Positions 8,364 to 16,278 are shown, numbered from the stretch's first letter. The stretch: DNA of 64,000 bases from Kordiimonas marina (GCF_023006325.1 NZ_JAINDF010000002.1:124001-188000), one strand, 5' to 3'. Notes: generated from the letters alone by a model not told the origin. Translations and numbers: made by a program.

Positions 8364-9128
8364 ATGAGATCATTTTATTCAGCAAAGCACGATGGTCGGC
8401 TCAGATATCACGATCTGCCGGGGGACGGCATACCGCTGATTTTCTTCCATGGCCTTGGCTGCGCGTCGTCTTGCGACTATCCGGCCGTGGCGGCCGATGA
8501 GCGCCTGCGCGGCCGCCGGATACTGCTCGTGGATTTTCTGGGCTCCGGCTTCAGCGACAGGCCGGAAAGCTTCGCCTATACGGTTGACGCCCAGGCCGAC
8601 CTGATGGCGGTTTTCATCCGGCATCTGGGGGTCGAAAAAATAGACCTGTTCGGCCACAGCATGGGCGGCACGATCGCGATTGAAACCGCGTACCGGCTGG
8701 GGGCTATCGTCGACCATCTGATGTTGGGGGAACCCAATCTCGAAGGCGGTGGTGGCACGTTCAGCCGCCAGGTGGCAGGTATGGCCGAAGCAGACTATGT
8801 CGCGCACGGCCATGACAATCTGGTGCAGGCCGCGGCTGCCGACGGCAATGATATCTGGGCGAGGTCGATGGCGGTGAGTGCGCCCTATGCCGTCCACCGT
8901 GGGGCGGCATCCCTGGTCGCGGGCAGCGACCCGCTTTGGCGCGACAGGCTGTTTGGCCTGACGTCCCGCCGGACCATGATTTTCGGCGAACGATCGCTGC
9001 CGGACCCGGACATGCAGCGCATGAAAGACGCGGGCGTCGGCGTTCAGGTCGTGGCGGACGCCGGCCATTCGATGGCGTGGGAAAACCCGGCGGGCCTTGC
9101 CGCCGCCATCAAGGCCGCGCTCGGCTAA
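8364..9128 (+). CDS. Alpha/beta-fold hydrolase
   Basis: 254 aa from the ATG at 8364; GAGG at 8355-8358 gives a good ribosome site, while the GTG at 8343 and the ATG at 8361 are less well placed. The oxyanion region is FFHGLG, the nucleophile elbow is GHSMGG (Ser), and the catalytic His is in VVADAGHSMAWENP near the C-terminus. The acid residue probably lies in RSLPDPD. Typical of small serine hydrolases or esterases; the substrate is unknown. It stands alone between the kinase and a Crp/Fnr gene. Confidence 0.85.
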   Translation: MRSFYSAKHDGRLRYHDLPGDGIPLIFFHGLGCASSCDYPAVAADERLRGRRILLVDFLGSGFSDRPESFAYTVDAQADLMAVFIRHLGVEKIDLFGHSMGGTIAIETAYRLGAIVDHLMLGEPNLEGGGGTFSRQVAGMAEADYVAHGHDNLVQAAAADGNDIWARSMAVSAPYAVHRGAASLVAGSDPLWRDRLFGLTSRRTMIFGERSLPDPDMQRMKDAGVGVQVVADAGHSMAWENPAGLAAAIKAALG

Positions 9129-9161
9129 ACCGCACAGACGGTTTAGCCCGCCTCACTCTAT

Positions 9162-9710
9162 CTACGGAGTGGTATCCACTCGCTTTTGCCGTTTGGCCAT
9201 TTCGCGATAAAGCGCCTCGGGGCTGACGCCGATCTCATCGGCTAGCTGCCTCCACTCCCCTTTCGGGGGCAACTGACCGTACCAGCCCTGCCAGGTATCC
9301 AGCCGTGCCGACACCGTTCTCAGCGAGAGTATCTCACTGCGGAGGCGGGCATTCTGCACAGTTCTCGCCAGATGGGCCGTCAGCCCCTCGGCGAAGTCCG
9401 GGTCGGCGCGAAAGCGTCCGAGAAGTGCCCGTTTCGGAATATGCGCCACGCTGGCGGCTGTTGTGGCGACCCCGTCACAGTGGTAATGCGCCGAAAACAG
9501 CGACGCCTCGGCCAGAATTTCACCCGGGCCCGGTCGTTGCAGGATAAGCGTGCTGCCATCTTCTTGACGGCGGACCAAATTCAGCTGACCGGTCAGCACC
9601 ACATGCAAGGCGCCTGCAGCCTCCCCCTGACGGAACAGGCATTGGTCAGGGGCCAGGGACAGCTCTCGGTCCTGCATGGAAAGAAGGGAGGGGATAATGT
9701 CATGTAACAT
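9162..9710 (-). CDS. Crp/Fnr family transcriptional regulator
   Basis: About 182 aa from the ATG at 9710 (beginning MLHDIIPSLL). The open frame extends about 100 codons upstream, but that part is unlike the family. The cyclic-nucleotide-like beta-roll covers about residues 15-100 (LFRQGEAAGALHVVLTGQLNLV, then GPGEILAEASLF). A helix-turn-helix follows (WRQLADEIGVSPEALYREMAKRQ). It has no N-terminal Cys cluster, so it is not an Fe-S FNR. No convincing ribosome site precedes any candidate start, and a palindrome (9709-9722) covers the chosen start codon, which would suit autoregulation. Divergent from a His/Met-rich exported protein that it may control. Confidence 0.75.
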   Translation of the reverse strand: MLHDIIPSLLSMQDRELSLAPDQCLFRQGEAAGALHVVLTGQLNLVRRQEDGSTLILQRPGPGEILAEASLFSAHYHCDGVATTAASVAHIPKRALLGRFRADPDFAEGLTAHLARTVQNARLRSEILSLRTVSARLDTWQGWYGQLPPKGEWRQLADEIGVSPEALYREMAKRQKRVDTTP

Positions 9711-9722
9711 GATCAATATCAT
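9709..9722. promoter_or_regulatory. FNR-type palindrome in divergent promoter
   Basis: ATGAT-CAAT-ATCAT is a perfect palindrome in its arms and matches the FNR/Crp consensus TTGAT-N4-ATCAA at 4 of 5 positions in each half. It lies 58 bp upstream of the ATG of the exported protein and overlaps the likely start of the Crp/Fnr gene. Confidence 0.5.
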
Positions 9723-9780
9723 GTCTTGTGACCCGGTCCTGTGGCAAGCTGCAAAAATTATATCAAATGAGGATCTCCCG

Positions 9781-10359
9781 ATGATCAGATATCTTCTTGC
9801 CGCCACCCTCCTGTGGGCTTCGGGGGCCGCGAGCGCGCAGCAGCCTGCCTCACACCCTGCAGCCATGATGCACCATGGCGAATCTGGGATGATGGATATG
9901 CCGACCTCTGCCGAGCCCAAGGAGACGGGACAGGCGGCGTTCGCGGCCATCCAGGAAATTGTTTCCATCCTTAACGCGGACCCGGATACTGACTGGTCGA
10001 AAGTCAACATCGAGGCGCTCAGGCGTCACCTCGTCGACATGAACAATGTGACGCTCTATGCGCAGTCCACAGCGACCCCTATTGCGCATGGGATGCAGTT
10101 CACTATCACCGGCCAAGGGGCGGTTCGGGGCTCGGTCCAGCGGATGGTCCTGGCCCATGCAAAAACCATGAACGGGTGGCACGGATGGTCGTTCGCCGCC
10201 AAGACGACCCCTGATGGCGCGACCTTGACTGTTACGGTGCCGACTGCGGCAGACCTTGAAAAACTCAGGGGGCTAGGTTTCATCGGTGTCATGGCGAGCG
10301 GGATGCACCATCAGCATCATCACCTGATGATCGCCACCGGTATGGCGCCGCATAAATGA
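9781..10359 (+). CDS. Exported His/Met-rich hypothetical protein
   Basis: 192 aa from the ATG at 9781, chosen because GAGGA lies 7 bp upstream and a signal peptide follows at once (MIRYLLAATLLWASGAASAQ). The mature N-terminus carries HPAAMMHHGESGMMDM and the C-terminus GMHHQHHHLMIATGM, both of the kind that bind Cu, Ni or Zn. The middle has no recognised domain. It is probably a periplasmic metal-binding or metal-response protein; this rests on composition only. Paired divergently with a Crp/Fnr regulator. Confidence 0.7.
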   Translation: MIRYLLAATLLWASGAASAQQPASHPAAMMHHGESGMMDMPTSAEPKETGQAAFAAIQEIVSILNADPDTDWSKVNIEALRRHLVDMNNVTLYAQSTATPIAHGMQFTITGQGAVRGSVQRMVLAHAKTMNGWHGWSFAAKTTPDGATLTVTVPTAADLEKLRGLGFIGVMASGMHHQHHHLMIATGMAPHK

Positions 10360-10448
10360 ACGAACCCACCGGCAGGCGGGCACAAAACGTATCGGGCGGA
10401 TTGATCACCCCTTGGGGCTATGATACAAGGCACGCGGTTTTCTGGTCT

Positions 10449-10525
10449 GGCCCCGTAGCTCAGCTGGATAGAGCATCAGATTCCTAATCTGAGGGCCACT
10501 GGTTCGAATCCAGTCGGGGTCACCA
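10449..10525 (+). tRNA. tRNA-Arg (anticodon CCT)
   Basis: A full cloverleaf is readable: acceptor GGCCCCG pairing with CGGGGTC (one G-T), D stem GCTC/GAGC, anticodon stem TCAGA/TCTGA with loop TTCCTAA (anticodon CCT at 10483-10485), T arm ACTGG-TTCGAAT-CCAGT, discriminator A and encoded CCA. Confidence 0.97.
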
Positions 10526-10533
10526 ATGATTTC

Positions 10534-10571
10534 AAGAGGTTATGTGCCATGATGGCGCTGACCTCTTTTTT
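10534..10571 (+). terminator. Terminator after tRNA-Arg
   Basis: Stem AAGAGGT (10534-10540) with ACCTCTT (10561-10567) continues into a T run, 8 bp after the tRNA CCA end. Confidence 0.65.
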
Positions 10572-10674
10572 CATGTCCGCCCTATGTCCGCAGTTTTGGG
10601 TTGGGAGAGCTCTTTAGCTATCCAAGCGGAACATGGCGAGGTTTTTCCTGAAACGGCATTTTGGGAAGGGCCGG

Positions 10675-10706
10675 AAAAACAAAAAGCCACCGTTATCGGT
10701 GGCTTT
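10675..10706 (-). terminator. Terminator of tRNA-Gly (bidirectional stem)
   Basis: A 10-bp perfect stem, AAAGCCACCG with CGGTGGCTTT, has loop TTAT. On the minus strand it is followed by TTG and a T run, 22 bp after the tRNA-Gly 3' end. The plus-strand tail (GTTTTC) is weaker. Confidence 0.85.
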
Positions 10707-10728
10707 GTTTTCTCCCCCGGAGGGAGAA

Positions 10729-10803
10729 TGGAGCGGGCGATGAGATTCGAACTCACGACCCTAACCTTGGCAAGGTTATGCTCTACCCCTGAGCTACGCC
10801 CGC
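10729..10803 (-). tRNA. tRNA-Gly (anticodon GCC)
   Basis: The minus strand gives acceptor GCGGGCG/CGCCCGC, D arm with GTAGCTCAGGGGTAGAGC, anticodon stem-loop ACCTTGCCAAGGT (GCC), T-loop GTTCGAATC, discriminator T and encoded CCA. Confidence 0.97.
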
Positions 10804-10931
10804 TCAATCAGCGTATCGCTTGCGGTCAGTACCGCTTGCGTGGCGGGATAATAGCCAACCGCCTTTCCTTTGCAAGGGGTTTTTTTACATTTTTGTATTT
10901 TTCGGGTAACTGTATGATAAATAATTAATTT

Positions 10932-10946
10932 CACGCATTTTGCGTG
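10932..10946. repeat. Short palindrome upstream of the YbaK-type gene
   Basis: CACGCA-TTT-TGCGTG is a perfect 6-bp inverted repeat 32 bp before the ATG at 10979, in an AT-rich leader. It is a candidate operator or 5' UTR hairpin. The remainder of 10804-10978 shows no gene. Confidence 0.4.
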
Positions 10947-10978
10947 CCTTATTCCGGTGCCCGAAAGGACCCTTGTTT

Positions 10979-11494
10979 ATGGAATCACCCGCGACCGAAG
11001 CCGACCTGATGGCTTTCCTCCAAGACCTTGGAATCGAGACCGAAACTGTGCGCCACGAGCCCGTCTTCACGGTGGAGGAAGCGCAGGAGCACAGGGGCGA
11101 GCTTGCGGGCGGTCACTGCAAATGCCTGTTCGTGCGCGACAAGAAAAAACGCCGGGCGCTGATCGTGGTCGATGAAAACCGCCGGGTCGATCTGGCGGGG
11201 CTTGCGGAACAGACCGGCCTTGGCCGTCTGTCGTTCGGAAGCGCCGACAGCCTGAAGGCCATGCTCGGCGTGGTGCCCGGCTCGGTCACGCCGTTCGCGC
11301 TTGTCAACGCGCGGGTGACGGACGGGGGTGAACCGCCGCTGATGGTCGTGCTCGATGCCGCGATGCTCGGCCACGCGCTGCTTCATTATCACCCGCTTCA
11401 TAATGCCGCGACCACCGCGATTGCGCCGGATGACCTGTTGCGTTTTATCCGGGCCTGCGGCTATGAACCGCTGATCGTCGATATGGACGCCTGA
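10979..11494 (+). CDS. YbaK/ProX-type aminoacyl-tRNA deacylase
   Basis: 171 aa from the ATG at 10979, with AAAGGA 9 bp upstream. The fold is recognisable by HCKCLFVRDKKKRRALIVV (about residues 40-58, with the conserved Lys), then GRLSFGSADSLKAMLGVVPGSVTPFAL and the closing ALLHYHPLHNAATTAI. Stand-alone proteins of this family hydrolyse mis-acylated tRNA, typically Ala- or Cys-tRNA(Pro). The length is normal. Located beside two tRNA genes, although that link may be accidental. Confidence 0.88.
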   Translation: MESPATEADLMAFLQDLGIETETVRHEPVFTVEEAQEHRGELAGGHCKCLFVRDKKKRRALIVVDENRRVDLAGLAEQTGLGRLSFGSADSLKAMLGVVPGSVTPFALVNARVTDGGEPPLMVVLDAAMLGHALLHYHPLHNAATTAIAPDDLLRFIRACGYEPLIVDMDA

Positions 11495-11512
11495 CCCAGC
11501 GGCCGCCCGGCT

Positions 11513-11564
11513 GAGAATCTTCGCAGAGAATCTTCGCTGAGAATCTTAGCGGAGAATCTTCATT
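11513..11564 (+). repeat. Four 13-bp tandem repeats upstream of cnoX
   Basis: GAGAATCTT begins at 11513, 11526, 11539 and 11552, exactly 13 bp apart each time; the 4-bp linkers vary (cgca, cgct, agcg, catt). The array ends 70 bp before the cnoX start codon. Confidence 0.9.
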
Positions 11565-11634
11565 GGCAAGAGGGGGCTCCCCGTCCTATGGTCGGGGGGA
11601 ATCGGGCCCCAAAAGTATAAGAGCATTAAAGACC

Positions 11635-12579
11635 ATGACTGACATGATCGCAGGCGGCGCTGGCGCCACCGAAGACCTGATAAAATCGGCCGACCTCAAA
11701 AGCTTTGGCGAGGATGTGATTGTCGCCTCACGCGAGGTGCCGGTCATCGTCGATTTCTGGGCCGACTGGTGCGGGCCGTGCAAGCAGCTGATGCCGGCTT
11801 TGGAAGCCGCGGTGAAGGCGGCGGGCGGCAAGGTCCGGCTCGTCAAGGTCAACGCCGATGAAAACCAGGCGCTGTGCGGCCAGCTGCAGGTTCAAAGCCT
11901 GCCGACGGTGCTCGCCTTCTGGCAGGGCCAGCCGGTGGACGGCTTCCAGGGCGCTATCCCGCCAAGCCAGCTGAATGTGTTTATTGACCGCCTGACTAAG
12001 CTGGCGGGCGAAGGCGGCGCACCCGCCAATGACGATGAGGCGATGATCGCCGAAGCGCTTGCCCACGCCGACGAGCTTCTGGCCGCGGGCGAAGCCATGC
12101 AGGCGGTGCAGATTTACCAGCAGATCCTCGGACACGATGACAAAAACGCCGGCGCGCTCGTCGGGCTCGCTGATGCAGCGGTCAAGCTGGGCAAGGCCGA
12201 TCAGGTTCAGGAAATTCTGAACCAGGTGCCGGAAGACGCCCTCAAGGACGCGAAACTGGCCGACCGCGTGAGCGGCATCAAGACGGTGCTGGAGCTCGCC
12301 GAGCAGGCCAAGGGCCTCGCCTCCCCGGTCGAATATGAAGCCATGATCGCCGAGGACCCGCAGAACCATCAGGCGCGCTATGACCTGTCGCTGGCGGAAG
12401 CCGCGCGCGGCAACATGGACGGTGCCGCCGATGCGCTTCTCGGCATCATCATGCGGGACCGCGAGTGGCAGGACGATGCCGCGCGCAAGCAGCTTCTGAA
12501 GCTGTTCGAAGCCGCCGGGCCCACCGATCCGTTCACGGTCAAATACCGCCGGCGCCTGTCGTCGGTTCTGTTCAGTTGA
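11635..12579 (+). CDS. cnoX: CnoX/YbbN-type thioredoxin-TPR co-chaperone
   Basis: 314 aa from the ATG at 11635. The N-terminal thioredoxin domain carries an intact active site (DFWADWCGPCKQLMP, about residues 40-54) and the cis-Pro region QSLPTVLAFWQG. The C-terminal half is alpha-helical with TPR-like repeats (AVQIYQQILGHDDKNAGALVGLADAAVKLGK and later NHQARYDLSLAEAARGNMDGAADAL). CnoX proteins protect folding clients from oxidation and hand them to GroEL or DnaK. E. coli CnoX has lost one of the two Cys; this one keeps both, as in other alphaproteobacteria. The LON-domain and Trm112-like genes follow within 35 bp, so an operon is likely. Confidence 0.92.
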   Translation: MTDMIAGGAGATEDLIKSADLKSFGEDVIVASREVPVIVDFWADWCGPCKQLMPALEAAVKAAGGKVRLVKVNADENQALCGQLQVQSLPTVLAFWQGQPVDGFQGAIPPSQLNVFIDRLTKLAGEGGAPANDDEAMIAEALAHADELLAAGEAMQAVQIYQQILGHDDKNAGALVGLADAAVKLGKADQVQEILNQVPEDALKDAKLADRVSGIKTVLELAEQAKGLASPVEYEAMIAEDPQNHQARYDLSLAEAARGNMDGAADALLGIIMRDREWQDDAARKQLLKLFEAAGPTDPFTVKYRRRLSSVLFS

Positions 12580-12587
12580 GGCCGGGG

Positions 12588-13253
12588 ATGACGGAACAAA
12601 AACAGCGCACGCTTGTCCTGCCGTCCGTCATCCCGGTTTTTCCGCTGAGCGGCGTTATCCTGCTGCCCGGCTCCAGCCTGCCGCTCAATATTTTCGAACC
12701 CCGCTATCTCCAGATGGTGCGCGACGCGGTCGCGGGCCACGGCCTCATCGGCATGATCCAGCCGGAGGAGGCGGACAGCATACGCGAAAACCCAGCCCTC
12801 AAGTCGGTCGGTTGTGTCGGTATCCTCGGCCCGGTCAAGGAAACCGGGGATGGCCGCCTTGTGGTCCGGCTGAAGGGTGTGTCGCGCTTCCGTGTAGGCA
12901 GCGAGCTTCGGGTCACCACGCCTTACCGGCAGGTGCAGGCGGACTGGTCGCCTTATGAGACCGACCAGACCGACTGGCACCAGGGCGACCACGGCGTGGA
13001 GCGTGGGCCGCTTCTCGATGCGCTCAAGCGGTATCTGGACCTGCGTGGGCTGGAGGCCGACTATGACGCCATCGCCTCGGCGCCCGATACGGTGCTTGTG
13101 AATACGCTGTCGATGATCGTGCCGTTCGGCCCGGCCGAGAAGCAGGCGCTTTTGGAGGCCCGCACCGTGGGCGAACGCGGCGGCATCCTCACCGGGCTCT
13201 TGCTCATGGCGCTCAGTTCCACTATGCACCAGGCACCGGGCGCCCGGCACTGA
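12588..13253 (+). CDS. LON substrate-binding-domain protein
   Basis: 221 aa from the ATG at 12588, 8 bp after cnoX. The sequence opens with the Lon N-terminal motif (IPVFPLSGVILLPGSSLPLNIFEPRY) and continues as a single LON domain with a helical tail. No AAA+ or protease part is present, as expected for this stand-alone family. The role is unclear; the domain recognises unfolded peptide segments in Lon, and the link with cnoX suggests proteostasis. Confidence 0.9.
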   Translation: MTEQKQRTLVLPSVIPVFPLSGVILLPGSSLPLNIFEPRYLQMVRDAVAGHGLIGMIQPEEADSIRENPALKSVGCVGILGPVKETGDGRLVVRLKGVSRFRVGSELRVTTPYRQVQADWSPYETDQTDWHQGDHGVERGPLLDALKRYLDLRGLEADYDAIASAPDTVLVNTLSMIVPFGPAEKQALLEARTVGERGGILTGLLLMALSSTMHQAPGARH

Positions 13254-13286
13254 GGCGCAGCCCATCAGTAAGAAGGATTCGTGACC

Positions 13287-13481
13287 ATGCCGACCGCCAA
13301 GCAGCGCAGCAGCACCGACCCCAAGCTTCTCGAAATCCTCGTCTGCCCGGTGACGCGCACGACGCTGGAGTATGACGCGGAAAAGCAGGAGCTGATCAGC
13401 CGTGCGGCCGGGCTCGCCTTTCCGATCCGTGACGGTATCCCTATCCTGCTCGCCGACGAAGCCCGCGAGCTGGACGGCTAG
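13287..13481 (+). CDS. Trm112/YcaR family small protein
   Basis: 64 aa from the ATG at 13287, chosen because AGAAGGA lies 9 bp upstream (GTG 13281 is too close). Motifs [17 protein letters not shown] and [19 protein letters not shown] are those of the Trm112/UPF0434 family. Only one Cys remains of the zinc pair. In other organisms Trm112 activates tRNA and protein methyltransferases; the bacterial role is poorly defined. It ends overlapping the convergent 13478 gene by 4 bp. Confidence 0.9.
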   Translation: MPTAKQRSSTDPKLLEILVCPVTRTTLEYDAEKQELISRAAGLAFPIRDGIPILLADEARELDG

Positions 13482-13675
13482 CGTCCCTTATCCAGCTTAT
13501 AGACGAGCGCGAACCCTGCGAGGCAGGCGGCGATGACAAGGACCATGTTGGCCTTGAGGAAGCTGCCCCAGGGCTCGCCGAGGTCGAGATAGCCGACCGC
13601 ACCGCCCACCGTGATCACGATGATATCGAACAGGATGAAGGCCAGAAGCCGGACGGCGTGCCGCTGTAGCTGCAT
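13478..13675 (-). CDS. Small two-helix membrane protein
   Basis: 65 aa with two hydrophobic segments (about residues 10-30, [20 protein letters not shown], and 44-58, [16 protein letters not shown]) and a basic C-terminus. It begins 11 bp after the HIT gene stop on the same strand, so it is probably co-transcribed with it. No family recognised. The lack of a clear ribosome site leaves some doubt. Confidence 0.55.
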   Translation of the reverse strand: MQLQRHAVRLLAFILFDIIVITVGGAVGYLDLGEPWGSFLKANMVLVIAACLAGFALVYKLDKGR

Positions 13676-13686
13676 GAGGCTTGGGC

Positions 13687-14055
13687 TCAGAGCGTTTCGC
13701 GCGTGAGCATGGGCCCCAGCGGGCGGCCACCGAAGATGTGGATATGCAGGTGCGGCACTTCCTGGTGGGCGTTCACACCGGCGTTCGCGAGGATGCGGTA
13801 GCCGGGTTCGACCAGTTCCAACTGCTTCGCGACCGTGCCGACCGCGCGGAAGAAGCCGGTGACCAGCTCGGCGGGCGCGTCGGCTGTGAAGTCCGCCATC
13901 GAGACATAATCACCCTTCGGGATCACCAGTACATGGATGGGCGCCTGCGGGTTGATGTCATGGAAGGCGAGGGCGAAGTCATCCTCATAGACCTTGTTGC
14001 ACGGGATCTCGCCCTTCAGGATTTTCGCGAAGATATTATTCTGGTCATAGGCCAT
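13687..14055 (-). CDS. HIT-family (HinT-like) nucleotide hydrolase
   Basis: 122 aa with the histidine triad HLHIHIF near the C-terminus, and NIFAKILKGEIPCNKVYEDD at the N-terminus, as in HinT/PKCI proteins. These hydrolyse adenosine 5'-phosphoramidates and acyl-adenylates. In many alphaproteobacteria the gene follows hisE; here it lies on the other side of hslVU, about 7 kb from hisE. The small membrane protein gene follows. Confidence 0.93.
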   Translation of the reverse strand: MAYDQNNIFAKILKGEIPCNKVYEDDFALAFHDINPQAPIHVLVIPKGDYVSMADFTADAPAELVTGFFRAVGTVAKQLELVEPGYRILANAGVNAHQEVPHLHIHIFGGRPLGPMLTRETL

Positions 14056-14103
14056 GGCGGGCTCCCTTCCGGCAAGGCGCGACAGGCGCCATTTTCTTGA
14101 TCA

Positions 14104-14204
14104 GTGTCACCCCGGGACTTGATCCCGGGGTCCATACCCCAGTGGATACAGCGGTATATGGTTCAGGTATCGCATGGATACCGGGGTCAAGCTCCGGTAT
14201 GACA
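14104..14204. repeat. REP-like extragenic inverted repeat
   Basis: The outer arms begin TGTCACCCCGGGACTTGA (14104) and end GCTCCGGTATGACA (14204). The two halves are imperfect inverted copies of about 31 bp, each itself containing a small palindrome (CCCCGGG/CCCGGGG). The layout resembles the dispersed extragenic palindromes common in alphaproteobacteria. Confidence 0.7.
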
Positions 14205-14257
14205 AGCTAGGGGATATGAGGGGTGCAATCAACGGCCATAATGACTGTGTGGTCACC

Positions 14258-14287
14258 CTACAGAATGAATTCCGACAGGTCGCTTTC
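14258..14287 (-). pseudogene. Duplicated 3' end of hslU (remnant)
   Basis: Minus-strand codons read ESDLSEFIL-stop, the conserved HslU C-terminus. The true hslU ends ESDLSKFIL-stop 709 bp away. Nucleotide identity covers 14257-14287 with three mismatches and stops abruptly at about ten codons. It has no coding context of its own. Confidence 0.75.
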
Positions 14288-14323
14288 GGCGAGGATGTTT
14301 CACCCGTTTTATCTCAGTGGCCT

Positions 14324-14842
14324 TCAACGGGAAGGCAGGCCCAAGTTCGGTAGAACCTCGCCGCGAATTTGCTCATAATAGTCCTGAATTGCGGTCACGA
14401 CCTCCATCGTGGGTTTGACCAGATAGCCTAATCTCATTTGGATAGGGGTCAGCTCGTGCGTGGATGGGTTTGGCGTCAGATACAGGTAAAACCGGAAGCC
14501 GTGGTATATAAAAATCACGCCGAAGCCTTGGATTGTGTCCCACGGATACAGCTGATCACCCCAGGTGAGACCTTCGGGGGCCAGAACGAGCTTTGGCCGT
14601 GTCAGGGCCCATTTCATCAAGTAAAACCCGATGCCCAGGAAAAGGACCCCCAGTATCCAAGCCAAAGGATAGTTTGTTTCAAAAGCCGGGTGTGGGACAA
14701 GGTCAAGCGCGAGCGCGATGAACGCGGCCCCAAGAATCGGCACGGTACTGAAGATGAGGCCATACTGGAATGTAGCAGGCGGGAATTCTATCCTGTCAGG
14801 TAGGGCGTCGGACTTATATCTTGCTTGCTGACCCTCATTCAT
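14324..14842 (-). CDS. Two-helix membrane protein with C-terminal soluble domain
   Basis: 172 aa. Two transmembrane segments (about residues 28-48, LIFSTVPILGAAFIALALDL, and 58-76, YPLAWILGVLFLGIGFYL) precede a beta-rich soluble region (PKLVLAPEGLTWGDQLYPWDTIQGFGV) that resembles bacterial PH-like domains. Not otherwise recognised. It lies between two copies of the hslU 3' end and is flanked by REP-like sequence, so it looks like a small inserted cargo gene. Confidence 0.6.
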   Translation of the reverse strand: MNEGQQARYKSDALPDRIEFPPATFQYGLIFSTVPILGAAFIALALDLVPHPAFETNYPLAWILGVLFLGIGFYLMKWALTRPKLVLAPEGLTWGDQLYPWDTIQGFGVIFIYHGFRFYLYLTPNPSTHELTPIQMRLGYLVKPTMEVVTAIQDYYEQIRGEVLPNLGLPSR

Positions 14843-14870
14843 CCGTCACCCCCTCCGTGTTCGTAAAAAT

Positions 14871-14924
14871 ATGGCCCCCGGGATCAGGCGGCGCAGGTGC
14901 CAGTTTTGCAACCCCGGGGTGACA
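14871..14924. repeat. Second, interrupted REP-like element
   Basis: On the minus strand it starts TGTCACCCCGGGGTTG and ends TGATCCCGGGGGCCAT, matching the arm of the 14104 element, but with about 24 bp of unrelated sequence in the middle. Confidence 0.55.
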
Positions 14925-14966
14925 CGGTAGGAGATTCGACCGGATCGTTCAATCCGCTGAAGCGGC

Positions 14967-16274
14967 CTACAGAATAAACTTCGACAGGTCGCTTTCGCCG
15001 GTGACTTCGCCCATCTGCTTGCCGACGAAGGCGGCGTCGATGGTCACGGTGGCGCCGGCCTGGTCGCTGGCGGTGAAGGAGATGTCCTCCAGCACTTTTT
15101 CAAGCACCGTATGCAGCCGCCGCGCGCCGATGTTTTCCACCGTCTCGTTGAAGTGGGCGGAGATGCGGGCGATCTCCTTGATGCCGTCCTCGGTGAAGTC
15201 GAGCGTCACCTCCTCGGTGCCCAGAAGCGCTACATACTGGCGGATCAGGCTATAGTCCGGCTCGGTCAGGATGCGGACGAAATCGGCTTCGCTGAGCGCG
15301 TCCAGCTCCACCCGGATCGGCAGGCGGCCCTGCAGTTCCGGCAGCAGGTCCGACGGTTTCGACAGATGGAACGCGCCCGAGGCGATGAACAGGATATGGT
15401 CGGTCTTGATCACGCCATGCTTGGTGGAAACCGTGGTGCCTTCGATGAGCGGCAGCAGGTCCCGCTGCACGCCTTCGCGGCTGACATCCCCGCCACGCAT
15501 GTCGGCGCGCGCGCAGATCTTGTCGATCTCATCGATGAAGACGATGCCGTGCTGTTCGACGAGGAAGATGGCCTCGCGGGTGATGACATCCTCATCCACC
15601 AGCTTGTCGGCTTCCTCGGCCATTAACTGCTCGTAAGCGTCGGAGACCTTCAGCTTTTTCTTCACCGTGCGGCCGCCCATGGCCTTGCCGAACATGTCGG
15701 AGAGGTTGAGCATGCCGACGCTCGCGCCCGGCATCCCCGGCACCTCGAACTGCGGGAACGGGCTCGTGGTGTCGGCCAGTTCCAGCTCGATTTCCTTGTC
15801 GGCCAGCTCGCCCTCGCGCAGCATCTTGCGGAATTTCTGGCGCGTGGCGTCGCTCGCGCCGGGGCCGGTCAGCGCATCGAGCACCCGGTCCTCGGCCTGG
15901 ATCTCGGCCTTGGCACCGACTTCGGCGCGCTTCTTCTCGCGCGTCATCAGGATCGCGCTCTCGATCAGGTCACGGATGATCTGCTCGACATCGCGGCCGA
16001 CATAGCCGACCTCGGTGAATTTGGTCGCCTCGACCTTGATGAAGGGCGCTTCCGCCAGCTTGGCGAGCCGGCGGGAGATTTCGGTCTTGCCGACACCGGT
16101 CGGCCCGATCATCAGGATATTCTTGGGCAGCACCTCTTCGCGCATCTGGCCGTCGAGCTGCTGGCGGCGCCAGCGGTTCCTGAGCGCCACGGCCACGGCG
16201 CGCTTGGCGTCCTTCTGGCCGATGATGAAGCGGTCGAGCTCGGAAACGGTCTCGCGCGGGGAAAACTCGGGCAT
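14967..16274 (-). CDS. hslU: ATP-dependent protease ATPase subunit HslU
   Basis: 435 aa from the ATG at 16274, which gives the canonical start [20 protein letters not shown]; the longer open frame is not part of the gene. Walker A is [10 protein letters not shown], Walker B is [10 protein letters not shown], and the I-domain lies between them. The conserved C-terminus ESDLSKFIL docks into HslV. It unfolds substrates for the HslV peptidase in the cytoplasm. It starts 4 bp after hslV, forming the operon hslVU, probably under the heat-shock promoter at 16886-16914. Confidence 0.97.
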   Translation of the reverse strand: MPEFSPRETVSELDRFIIGQKDAKRAVAVALRNRWRRQQLDGQMREEVLPKNILMIGPTGVGKTEISRRLAKLAEAPFIKVEATKFTEVGYVGRDVEQIIRDLIESAILMTREKKRAEVGAKAEIQAEDRVLDALTGPGASDATRQKFRKMLREGELADKEIELELADTTSPFPQFEVPGMPGASVGMLNLSDMFGKAMGGRTVKKKLKVSDAYEQLMAEEADKLVDEDVITREAIFLVEQHGIVFIDEIDKICARADMRGGDVSREGVQRDLLPLIEGTTVSTKHGVIKTDHILFIASGAFHLSKPSDLLPELQGRLPIRVELDALSEADFVRILTEPDYSLIRQYVALLGTEEVTLDFTEDGIKEIARISAHFNETVENIGARRLHTVLEKVLEDISFTASDQAGATVTIDAAFVGKQMGEVTGESDLSKFIL

Positions 16275-16278
16275 ACCC

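Noticed and set aside
9162-9710. Crp/Fnr regulator considered as an oxygen-sensing FNR
   Set aside because: No N-terminal Cys cluster, and the recognition helix (EALYREM) lacks the SR pair of FNR.
10449-10571. tRNA-Arg considered as a phage or island attachment site
   Set aside because: No integrase, no direct repeat of the tRNA 3' end downstream in the window, and neighbouring genes are housekeeping.
10542-10928. Plus-strand frame spanning the region between and through the two tRNA genes
   Set aside because: It reads through the tRNA-Gly gene and two terminators; not a plausible coding region.
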